DNA from: Icerya purchasi
Taxonomy: Eukaryota; Arthropoda; Insecta; Hemiptera; Monophlebidae
Direction of reading: 5' to 3'
DNA length: 64,000 bases
NCBI GenBank assembly: GCA_039619475.1
Contig: CM077115.1
Coordinates: forward strand, 502,717,352-502,781,351
In this document: positions 35,101 to 48,200 of the stretch, in pieces
How positions within the stretch are numbered: the first letter of the stretch is position 1
Layout: every line of letters begins with the position of its first letter
Program-made: the position numbers and the translations under genes
The notes under the pieces: model-generated
The model's database searches: none
What the model was told of the DNA's origin: nothing
What the model saw: the letters and a program-made list of their open reading frames with translations, nothing else

Positions 35101-38100
35101 AATGAATCTATTACATATCTACACATTTTTCTGCTCAGGTGTAGATGGTTCATAACATACATTACCTCTTCACCGCAAATGTAATTAAATTCGGTATTAT
35201 TATTATTTATAAAACTCAAACATATTACCATATGCAATACATAAATTATTTCACACATTTATCGTTAAGAAGCATAATGAAAGTAACATTCGCCTGCTTA
35301 TATTTTAGAACATTACACAGATATTTCACCGCAAATAATAATTTTGTAAGAACAACATTTTTTTCTTTATTTTTCTGATTTGTTTATAGAATGAATGAAG
35401 TGAATGAGCTTACAATAATCCCTCCTTTGTGAAATACTCGTTATGTATTACCATGGGCGTCGCCAGGATTACATTCAGGGAGGTGCATCTGCATCTACAC
35501 TAGGGTAGGTCAAAACAATCGACTACTTTTTTTTTACTTCCGATACCGAAAAACTGGTTTCTATGCACCTCTAGAAAATTATCTCCAAATATGAGCTCTT
35601 AATATTAATAGGAAGGTCCTCCTCATCAAAGTTTTTCATTTTTACCTCAGTCCTATATGAAAAAATTCATATTTTGCCACTAATTGAACATACAGCAAAT
35701 CTCAACACATATTTTTATAGGGAATTGAACGCTCTACAAAAATATGTATTGTTTATTTTATGAGTTCTATTAATTAGCGAGTTATAAAATTTAAAAAAAT
35801 AAAAAAATTTCCTCAGTTCTAATTTCTTTTTATTTTTAATTTTTATCTGCACGTAACATACATACAAACATGCGTAAATAACACAGGAAACGTTACAATT
35901 TTTAACATTCATTCCTAATGAAATGTTAGCACTATTAAAAAATGTACATTTTGATTTACCGTATTTGTTGTGCTATGAAACTCAAAAACTAAATCCATTC
36001 CGGAAGCTCCGCAACCAATAATTAATACATTCTTGCCCTTAAATGGAGTCGGATCTCTATAATAATGACTATGCAGAGCTTTACCCCGAAACGTTTCAAT
36101 ACCTTTAATTTCTGGCGTCAACGGAACTGAATTATGTCTAACGGATCAGAAAACTTTAAATAAAATAATTTAATTAAAATTTTTTGATTTAATTGCTAAA
36201 AATAATAGAAGCGTAACATACAAATATCGTACTCATTAAAAAATAAAATGACATACCCGTTAGCAACAACTACAGCATCAAACATGTCAACTGTAGTTTC
36301 ATTTTTTAGTAAATTTTTTACCTTCACTTCCCAGTGATTTTCTACGCGTTTAATTAATTCCACATTATGGTGCAACTAACAAAAAAAGAGCACAAAAAAA
36401 ACACACTCAACATATTTAAAAAAGAAAAAATTAAAATATAAAGAAAATCTGATATTTTTTTTTGACTTGTACTTAGTTCATTAATGATCTTTTAACATAA
36501 TTAATGTCTACATAAATAATAGCATAAAATGAATTGTTGCAAATGTAAACACACTTATACTCCACTTATATTGGGATAACAAGTGATCACAATTAATATA
36601 AGGTATGATTTATATGTGTCATACTTAGCAGTTACAACAACCCTTCATGAAGGAAAAACCGTTAATATGAATTTTTTATACTGCTTTTTAAATTTAGATT
36701 TTTCCAGAATGTACTAAAAAAACCCTTGAACTTCCTAAGCAACTTTTTTCGGCTGTCCAGAATTCTTTAGAATTGCTTAAAATTCTTGTTAACTTTCTAA
36801 AATTCATTTTTTGTTTCATTAAAAAATGTTTGTTTATGTTCAGATGAACAAATAATAAAACAGTGAAATAACTTTTTTATTGGTTTATTATAAAAATAAA
36901 AAAACCAAAAACAAAAACTTTATTAGTCTAAATAACATCAAAAGATAAATAAAACAATACTTAATTACATATAAAAAAATACAAAAAAAAAAAAAAAAAA
37001 ACTAAACTGAACGAACAGAAAAAATTTGTAAGTTCCATTCTTTTTCAAATTTTCAAACCTTTGGTTAATTTCAAAATCACTTCTTCCAAAATCAAAAGAT
37101 TCGTCTAAAATTTAAATTATAAGAAATAAAGAAACAATTAAAAAGTAAATACATAAATTAACTAAATTATTATTAATAAGTGAACAATGAGTAATCTATT
37201 ACTTTTATTAATGACCTTTTCTTCCTTTTTTCCTATATGTTCTTTTAATATTTTTTACAAAACTGTTTAAGATACACAAATCACTTATTAAAGTTATTTT
37301 TAAATGGTTACACGGGATACTTGGCTTTTTTATGCATCTTTTTGATGTTTTAATCAAAACTAAGCCTAATAGAATGCTGCATAAAAATAACAATTACGTA
37401 ACTAAAATTCATTAATTTCCTAAGGCATTTTCTGGAATTCCTAGATATTCTTGTAGAATTGTTGTAGATTATTAGAAATACTAAAATTCGTAGTTTCTAA
37501 ACAATTACTACTTGATGAACACTAAACATTTTCAGCATTTTACCCCTTCACCATCACTGAAGAGGATTACCAACAACAAAGGATAAAATATATAAAACCG
37601 CATATTTGTCTGTTAGCTCATAATATCATAATAATTCAATGAATTGTCATAAAATTTTGATTATTAATGGCTACGCCATTTTTACGCCAGGGATCATCAG
37701 GAAAAGTGTCCCGTCACAAAATTTGTCCCAAAAAAATGTCACAATTTTATGTAATGAAATATGTAATGAAAATGTAACGAAAAAATTCTGTCGACCGGCG
37801 TAGCCAATGAAAAAGTTTAGTCTTCTATAAGAATTATAAAAGAACTAGACCCGGGGGTGAAGGTGGCTTGCCCCCTTCCAAGTCCCGAAAGGCCAAGCTA
37901 TATATATATATATAGAGGGAGGGGGGGGAGAAAGATTAAATTTGATAGAAAGGAACGAATTCAAAAATCATTCATTCATGTTCAAAAAATGCGAACAGTG
38001 GAAATTTTAGTGATTATGCAGATATGTTGAAAATGGAGAGATTAACTTGGCTAAAGAAAGTTTATAGGCTACTAGTAGAAATCTGAAAAGTAGCCATTTG

Positions 38101-41100
38101 AACATGTGAAGAAAAATGTTTAATGTGTAAAACCGCTCCATCAGTGTCAAGTAACAGTTGAATTCAGATTTGATAATCTGAATTTGCATTTTGTACGTCA
38201 GGTGCTGTAAATACTTTATCAACGTTAGCGAGTCACTAACAGCGCATTAAGAAGTAAGCACACATAACAAAAATAGCGCAAAAAGCAAATTACTAACAGA
38301 AAAATATTATGTTAAAAACAAGAGAAAAGAGAAAAAAAGAGAAACAAATAAATAAAGTAAAAATGCAATTTTACTAATATACTAAAACACCAGTTAATAA
38401 AATAAGGTGGCTGATTCTTTATCATCTTAAATTGTACATCAATCGAACCAATTACTCTTATACTTCATAAAAAAACGAATACGTTCAATTAATATATTTG
38501 CAATAATATTTATCCTACCTACCAACAACGAGGATATTAATTAAAAGAATAAAATATGTAAATAACATAACCTACCGCAGATTAAATATTATTCAAACGT
38601 ATACACCTACAGCAGACAAATCAGAAGACGAAATCAATAAATTCTATCCTACACTAGAAAAATCACTAAACTTAACAAGAAAAAATGACTTAACCACTGC
38701 CACGGGCGATTTCAATGCCAAGATCGGAAAAAGTAAAAAAAGTGATCTAATTGGTAAATTTGGCCTCGTTGTGCGAAATGAAAGGGGCGATAGTATTGCG
38801 TAGTTTAATATAGAAAATTAGTTCATGATAACAAATACGGTCTCCAATCATCATCCTCGACGTTTATATACCTGGAAATCGCAAGCCGATAATGCTAAAA
38901 ATATTGTTTACAACCAAATTAACTTCACTATGATCGATAAAAAATTTCATAAGTATGTCAAATTGGTTAAAATATACTTGGTAGCGGATATCAACTTAGA
39001 TCACAATCCTGTAGCCATGAAAATAAAAATTCAACGTACGGTCAACCTGAAAAAGACGCCAAATCTGAGAGTAAATGTATAAAAACTAAAGAATGAACTA
39101 TTTAAATTAGAAATATCAAAAGCTCTAGAAAAAAGAATAAAAGTGGAAAGGCATCGAATTAAGAACCAAATGTCTTTTTGGAACGACATCAATCAAGTGA
39201 TACTGAATGTTCAAAAATGTAAAATTGGATTAGTTAAGGCTAGAAAAAGAAGAGGAGATGACTGATGAAATTCTTAACGTGATAGAAAAAAAGTGCTTAA
39301 CTAAGGATAACGTCGATGAATATAAAAAGATAAACAACATAATACGGAAACTTCGCATAAGAACTGAAGAAAAATTTTGAAGCACAAAATATGAAGAAAT
39401 AGAAGATCTGGAACTTCAATTTGCACAAAAAAGTGGAGGGGGTGGTGGGTGTGTACGCGGATGAAAAGGTCTTTACGAAAATAGAGGTAAAATTAAACAC
39501 ATGGAGAGCGTGCATTGAACAGCGATTCAAAGACAACCAAAACTCTACTCCGTCAAATGAGTACTCGCTATACAACGAAGAGGGACCGGCAATAACGAAA
39601 AATGAGATAGCATATGCCATCAAATGTCAACATAATGGTAAAGCAGTTTCTCCAAACAAAATTCACTTGGAACTCCTGAAAATCATAGCAAAGGATCTAT
39701 TGCTCAGGGAACATTCCAAATGATTGGTTAAAGTCAACTTTTGTATCCTTGCCAAAAAAAATGTAAAACTGTGAAATGTAATGATTACCGTATGATCAAC
39801 CTCGTGCCACGTGTTCTTAAGCGTTTCTTAGAATCATACATACAAGAATATATGAAAAATGTGAAGAAAGCATTAGCAACACGCAGTTCGGCTTTAGAAA
39901 TGGCTTTGGTACTCAGGAAGCCCTATTTGCAATTCGAACACTCACACAGCACTGCCGAGACATGGATCATAATGTTTATGAATGTTTTTTAGCCTATCAA
40001 AAAGCTTTTCATGATAAATTGACGGAAATATTAACAATGCGGGATAGAGATAAAAGAGAGGTGTACTTTATTAGTCAGCTGTACTGGAACCAGACAGCTG
40101 AAATGAAAGTAGAAGGTCGAATTTTTGAAGAAGTAGCAGTAAAAAAGGTCATTCGGCGGAGATGTATTTTAACTCCGCATATGTTTAACTTATATATAGA
40201 ACCAATATATAGTAAAAGGCTGAAAGTGGAAAACATAAGAGTCAAAATAGATGTTACAGTAATTAACAATATAAGATACGCAGACGACAGTCGTGTTTCA
40301 GCAAATAGCCAAGCAGGATTACAAAAAACAGTGAATAGAATTGTAGAGTACAGCAGTAAATTTGGCATTTTAATTAATATCACTAAGCCAAAGGTCATGG
40401 TTTCTGCAAACAAACCGATGAGATGCGTATTGAAAATTAATCGAGCGGAAATCGAGCAAGTATCATTAATTAAATATCTTGGAACAACCCTGGAGGATAA
40501 CTGCACCTCAAAAAAAGAGATCAGATCAAGAATAGCACAGGCGAGGGTAATGTTCGCGAGCATGAAAAGTCTGTTTATTAAACGGGAGTTAAAAGTCGAG
40601 CTAAAATTAAGAATGGTTCGCTGCTACACGTTCTCAATTGTTTATTATGAATGCGAAGCATGGGTATGAGACGCTACTTTAGAGAAGCATATACAAGCCT
40701 GTGAACTACATAAACATATACCGTTGTATGTTGCGTATCTCATGGATAGAAAAAATTACCAATCAGGAAGTACTCGATAGACTGCACCCGGAAGTATTGA
40801 ACAACATGAAAGAAAGAAAATGAAAATATTTAAGACACTTTATGGAGGTCCTAAATACAAAATTCTATGATTAATTATTCAAGAAAAGATCATGGGAAGG
40901 AGATCTGTTAGCTATCCACAAAATTCGTGGACGAAGGTTTTACACAACTAGCTCTACTGCTCATCAGCAGAATTATTCCGGTCGGCCGTTTCAAGGGATA
41001 GCCTACGAATCATCAACCTCTGTGTACGAGATGATGCACGAAGAAGAAAAAATAACATAAAAAATATATTGTATATAAATATTGTTGAAGTACTGACTTT

Positions 41101-41523
41101 AATATTCCTCCATAAATCAAAATGGTCAGCAAATTCTTGTAAATATCGATTTACTTCTATATAAGACGGATAACAAGTATCAGTATAATATTTGAACTTA
41201 TAATCAGAAAACTCCATTAATTCACGTGGTAAATTAGTCCTACAAAACAAAGATGTTTATTACAATTCATGTTAAATTACTGAATAAATGGTCCAAAAAA
41301 TTTATGCCGATTTTTTTTTGTACATATGTTTTTACACACAAAAACAATAAACATAATCATATTTGATTTTAGCTAGCCGTCTTCATTTCCTCTATTTCCA
41401 CTAAAATTAAAACCTAACTTTTTTTTTCTCATTTAATCCCTGAAGCTACATTAAAAATTAATTTTCTACTCAAAAGGACTTTAGACTTCTTAGAACACCT
41501 GGTGCCTCCGCTGCACCAGGTAA

Positions 41524-41580
<57 letters not shown>

Positions 41581-44500
41581 CAAATGGTATATGTTTGTGA
41601 TCGCAAAACTCAAAAAGTAGTGGATGGATTGACTTGAAATTTTTACATAACATTGCATTTCTATAGAAGATGGTTTGTATAATTTTTTTATCCCTGAGTT
41701 TTCTTGGGAATGGGAAATTTTAAGATTTTGTAAGGGCGCGATCTATGATTTGCTTTCGGCATTATAGCGAGGAATTTTAGAAAAACGTATTGTGGCTGTA
41801 TATGCAGGAGGCTCTGTAATTGCATAAGTGTGTGTAAATTAAATATACGGCGACAGTCTACAATCAGTGATAAGATGAGTTACGGAGAATATATATGAAT
41901 GAGAGAGAAAGAAAGTGTGCAACAACAGTTTCATGGAAAGGAACCGACCATTATCATCAAGATGCTAAAAAAAAAAACATTTTTTATGACACTGTTCGTG
42001 ATTTCAATGGGTAGAGTGCTGGAGAATATTGAACAGCATGGCATTTGAAATTGTGATCTGCGCTATGTACATTGTTTTTTTTCTGAAGCAGTTGTCATTT
42101 TTGCATTACAATTTGAAATTTCAACCACGTTATCTGAGGTTAGCATTATCCATCGTTTACATTTATTGCTGTAAGTACTAATACATTGTTTATTTTGTTT
42201 GTTTATTTTATTTGTTATATTTTATGTTTTATACAATATTATTTTTATTTGTGAATAAACTTTTTGGTCAAAATCTAATTATCCGCATATGCTTAAGTAA
42301 ACATTACTGAATTTTACAAAGTATGTACAGTAACAATTTTAATAGATTATTAATTTTTTATGTACATGATGATAATCAATAATATACAGAAATGAAATAA
42401 TAGTTTTTCACTTATTTTTCTCACAGCATACATGTCTCAAATATATATTTTTGTTTTTTATTAGTGAAGGAAAGATTTAATAAAAATTACTTTATATTTT
42501 ATCTTTTCAACATATGTTGATGAAATTTAGTTCCTTCACATTTACTTTTATACAGCATACATTTTTATTTTTAAAAAAGATTTTAATATAATATTTTTAT
42601 TACTAAATATTTACAAAAAGAAAGAAAGAAAGAAAGAAAGAAAGAACAGGTTTTTTATGCCATCTGCGGAATAACAAATTATACTTTTTATAACATTATT
42701 ATTTAGGCAATATGTATAGATATTTATTTCTTCTATTTTTTATTTTACTTTACGATATCTGTAGGTATCGCACCGGCAGCAGCTCAGTTATATACAAAAA
42801 AAGTCTATATACCAATTTTACATTTTCCAGATATTTTTTACTGTTCAGTAAGTAAATGAAATTATTTTATTTGCTTATATGTAAAACAAATATATATTTG
42901 AAGTCCAATGAAAATCAATTTAATATATTGTTTTTATATCAAATTTCTAATCAACTGTTTATTTCTTTTTCCCTCTGAAACATTTATTTTCTAAAGCATT
43001 TCATTTTAGATTTCGATTTTTTTATTGAATTTTAAAATTTCGTTCACTTCATGATTTCATTTTCATTTCATACATTCTCCAAATTAAAATAGGCTTATTT
43101 ATTTTATGTCACAATTTTATTGTTTCATCTCCATTTTAATTTTATTTTCTCATTTCAATCGTTCGGATCATGTATTCTTCAATCACTTTATTTTCTCCGT
43201 TACATTATCTCCGCGATTTATTTTTTTCATATAAATTTATTAACTTGATTTTTATACATATATACCACATATTTAATTATTGATGCTACGTATTTATTTT
43301 ACTATGCACATTTAAATAAAAGAAAACTATGGTTGTGTCAAGGGCGTCGCCAGCCGATGTGCCAGGGAAGGGCAAGATGATAGAAAGAGGATATAAGTTA
43401 TAGGAAAAATAAAATTTATAAGTTGTAAAGGCTTAATATTTTAATAGACAAGAATAAAATCTTAATTAAAACATAAGTTTTCCAAATTGTCCATGATTAC
43501 GCGCCTGTGAATACTCATCAATGCCAGTTGATTAAAACTGGTGACGCCCAGGGATTGTGTACTTACTTCTATATACCTATATGTTTACATATACAATTTA
43601 TGAAACTGAATTCTAAAATTAATTTTATTATGATCTCTTTTTTGACTTTTGCTTATTTTAGAAGCACTCAAGCAATCGCATTGGAATTTAAAAAAAGAAA
43701 TTACATGTTTATATTGTTGAGCTATATATTTTTACTTTATCTAATGTGTACCCCTTCAGTTAATTTTAATCTATAGGCAGCTTCATTTAAATAGATACAT
43801 GCACATACTAAGGTGAATGATTTATTTAAATTGAACACTTCACTGGCGTTTTTAAGGCACTTGGTAAAAATGAAGGTGTGATCGTATATTAACCTTTTAA
43901 TTAGTGATAAAAAGAAGAAAAAAAGCTATAATAAAGAGGAAAAGGATATGAAAAAAAGTTAGAATTGATTTGATGAGAAAGCATTTGATTATATGTCATT
44001 TTCATTTCACATATTCTCCAATAATTTCAATTAGGCTTATTTATTTTACATCACAATTTTATTTTTTCATTTCTATTTTAATTTAATTTTTTTATTTCAA
44101 TCGTTCAGATCTCATATTTTTCAATTACTTATTTCTCTCTGTTACACTTTCTCTGTGATTTATTTTTTTCATACAAAAGAATAAAATTTACACCATTCGA
44201 TATGCATGCATAGTTAAGTCAAAAAACATTTTTTTTTTTAATTTATTTTTTTCTGAAGCGACTTTCGATCCGAAAATTCTGAAAAAATTCACAGTGGTGG
44301 GTTTCCACATAAGAAACAACTATAATATTTTTCAAATTTCATAACCTCAAAAGTGGCCCCTAAAAATATTCTTTAAGTTTTAAATCATTTTTTCACAACC
44401 TTAATTTTAGGCGCCGCTTTTTAAATTCATGATTTTGATTTTTTTTCCGCTCTTTACGATGTTGCTCCTACTTTTTCAAAAAAAAGGGGGGGGGAGGTGA

Positions 44501-45161
44501 ACCACCCCAATTTTGGCCAAAAATCAACTTTTTCATTGTTTTTTTTTACATTTTTAATAGGTTATGTTACAATTAGAGAGCTTAAATGACATTTTATTTT
44601 TTCCCGCTCTTTATGATGATATTTGAATAAAGAGTTTTAATATAACACGTTCAAATATCAGTGAAAAATCTGATTTTTTACAATTTTTTTTGCTCTACTT
44701 TTAAGTTGCAGTACATTCTGAAGACTTAGAATTATAATTTATGCATTTTGTTTATATTTCCAATGACGATCTTTTAAAAATTGTAGTATTTGTATTGCTT
44801 TACATCCTGCTATAAACCGAAATTGAACATTTTTTAAGGTTATGTGATATTTCTGAGTCATGTTACATTTAACACATTCAAACCAGTGACGGATTATGGA
44901 TTTACGGAGCCGGAGGGGATTAATCTTGGATGAGAGACTCCCCGTTTGAAGAGAAAATAGTCAAAAAATTCATTATCTTACATGTACAAACATGCAAAAA
45001 AGTAAAAAAAAAAGCCAACAAAATTAAAGTGCTCTTTTTAAAAAATCAACTTTCTTACCCTAACAAACTGAATGCTACATAAATTAAACATCAAATAAGG
45101 AATATTACATATACTTCTTAATATTTGTAATTTTTTATTAGCAACGTTGTTTTCTTTTTTT

Positions 45162-45200
<39 letters not shown>

Positions 45201-48200
45201 TAAATATTGTGGGTACCAAAAAAATAATCGGTTTTTTAATAAAATTAAAAACATTATTTATATGCATCATTCAGGGCGGCGGTGCCGATATCGTCGCTAC
45301 AATGGTTTTCAAGCTAATTTTGATACACTCATTTAATGTTTTTGATCATTTTCTTTTCTTTATATAAATTAAACATGCGTGTTTAAAATTCCATAATTGT
45401 TTATGTGATTAGAAAAAAAATGAAATACAGTATGATTTATTCAGTTATATTTATAAAATCAGTAATCGATTAAAACTCGCTTTTATTTTAAATGATTTCT
45501 ATACAGTTCTAAATAAAACGTAGTAACTTTCGATAAAAATAAAAATAAAGTATTGTTAAAATTAAAAATATTTCTTGTATAAAAAAATTTACAATTGTAT
45601 GGGTATCAATATTAGAATAAATAATTGTTGTTAATCGATTTGTCGAATGTTTATTATTCAATATGTATGTTAAAGGACCTATTCGTTTTTTTTAACACAA
45701 TAAATTAGATTTATCATAGAAAATTTCTATAAATATTGATTTCATGTGGCATTTAGTTTATTGGAAAAGAAAGAAAAAGTTTTATAGAGAAAAAATATAT
45801 AATTTAATTAATGAACTCATATATATTCTTTTTTTATATATAAAAATTAACTGAACTTTTTTTAAGATAAAAAAATCACAGAACGTCAGAGAAGATCAAT
45901 CCGCACTGATCAAGAACGTTCAGACAATAATGAACATGTTAGAGTCAGAACTTCTCAAAAGTGAAAAGAAGAATTGTCAGCCGATACGATTCCGATACGA
46001 AAGCGATAGCAACACGATTCCGACACGACTTAACGCCCACTTAAGCAACACGGTTTATCCGCTGGAGAAGCAACTTAATTTATGATGTGGTGTGATAGTG
46101 CAAAAAATGTCATTTTTTTCTTCGTTTTCCTGTTCTCTTCTAGTGAAGAAGCAATTATCATTATAAATCAAAAAAGAAAACAACGTTATTGAGTACATCC
46201 ATTTTTTCAAAAGAGTAACAGAATAAACGCCTTTAATGTTTATAAAGAACTGAATATCTACCTGGAAAAGTTCTAAAGTTTTTATGGAATGAATAAGGAA
46301 ACGTTTAATTGTTTAGTAGAGAAAATTGGCCCAAAATTTGTAAGAAAGAACACCCATTTTAGAACATTTATACACGGCAGAAACGTATTTTAATCGCATT
46401 ACGGGAAATACATTTGTTAATTATATATACCTAATATTTGGAAACATTTTCTGTACCACATATATATTGCTGTTAATTTATATTACATAACAAAATAAGA
46501 AAATGTAAATATTAATATTTATTTTATAAATATGGATTGTTTTTAAAAATATTCTGAAACAAATTTAAAACACCGATTTTAAATTATTTTTGCCGATCAT
46601 TCATATTACGCATAAAAATTCACAATGTAAACAAACAATCACTAGTTCAAGCAACAAAAAATAAAACATGTAGCACTCGAGTGACGGCGATACGATAATT
46701 GCTTATCGGTCGCTTGTCGCATCGCGTAAGTGGGCGCTAAGTTATATAATAACGTGGGTTAATTTCTAAACTACATTTTGTCGCTATCGTATCGGAATCG
46801 TATCGCTTAAGTGGACGCTCCCCCTTACGGGTAGAAGCGAAAAGAAGAGAGCAGTAAGTTCGTCTCAACAACGCCTAGAAGCAGATCAACGGCGAAGACG
46901 TATTCGTTTTGCAATATCTAATTATACAAGCATGCAATTCATCAACTGGTGTTGAGCGAGGTATCTCTGGAAGCGTTTGCCTAAAATCACCGGCAAGTCG
47001 CTCAATTTATAGTTTAAATTTTCAGGGAAACATTTTTTCTTTCTTTCCTTTTATTTCCATTTCATTATTCTTTGTTTATATTTTCCCCTTACGATTTCTA
47101 TGAATGTAATTATATCTATATTATTTGCTCGGCCTGAAGGTTTTTCTTAAGAATAGGATTGTTTTCATGTGCATGCACATTATTTTTGTAGCACCTACCA
47201 TAGAAGTATTATTTGCATTTACATAACAGCAATTTTTATTTTTATTTTTTATTGGGCTATTTTATATTAATTTTGCCAGTTATTTAATTTCACTTTGTTA
47301 TTTTGCATATAATTTAGATATTAATATTCCTTTCTGTGCAGCTGTTTAATTTAATTTTGTTTCATTGTGTTCTTTTTGTATATAATAATTCTGATATTTG
47401 TTAATAACTTCTGAATTAAAATGTCTTTATCTCGAAAGGTGTCGCCAGCCGATGGGCCAGAGAGGAGCAAGATGAGTTGCCGGCCGCCATGGGGGGGGGG
47501 GCAAGATGATAGAAAAAGGATATGAGTTATAGGAAAAATAAAATTTATAAGTTGTAAAGGCTTAATATTTTATTAAACAAGAATAAAATCTTAATTAAAA
47601 CATAATTTTCGTGGGTTTCTGGCAATTTGTTCATGATTATGCGTCTATGAATACTCATCATGGCCAGTTGATTAAAAAGTTTCAAGGCTCCAAGGGGGAG
47701 CTGCCCCCCCCCCCCCGCCATCGCTGGCGACGACCATGAATAATAATAATAATAAAGATTATTTTATTTCATTTGATAACATTCAAAGGCATGGCCATAG
47801 CAACACAAAGTATGGTATTAAATTGAATGGTGTGTTTTTTCAGTGAATCTATGTTTACTGCAATTCTTTTATTTACTTCCCCAATCATTAATATTAATCT
47901 GAGCCACAGCGAAGCGTGGCCGGGTTTAGCCAGTCACTAATAAAAAAGAAATATTGATTAGAAAACTTTAGTTCGTTCAATTTAACTAATCACAACTCAC
48001 AGTAAATTATCATTTGAAAGCAATGAAATATAAATACCGTGAACAATAATATTTTGATGACTCGTAATTACAAAAAAATATCAATGAGAAGTATTGCATT
48101 AAAAATTTTTTAAAGAAATGTTTATAATGTAATGTTCACATTAAGATATAGCACTAAACTTTAGATGAAATGTACTAAACGCAGATTTTAAAGTTTAATC

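Larger units (their letters stand above)
41574..47938 (+). mobile_element. Helentron-like composite element in FMO intron 1
   Basis: After the TA tract the sequence reads CGCAAAACTCAAAAAGTAGTGGATGG, like the 5' region of insect Helentrons (AAAACTCxAxAACGGxTGGAC). Near 47903-47920 GCCACAGCGAAGCGTGGC forms a hairpin followed by CGGGTTTAGCCAGT, like their 3' ends (CGGGTxxxGCTAGT). Around 45885-45955 and 46865-46910 short basic frames (RRSIRTDQERS; QQRLEADQRRRRIRF) recall the N-terminal part of Helitron proteins. No helicase or Rep motif is found. Whether both ends belong to one insertion is uncertain. Confidence 0.45.

Noticed and set aside
40075..40563. 162-codon minus-strand frame opposite the RTE LINE
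   Set aside because: Shadow of the LINE reverse transcriptase reading frame.
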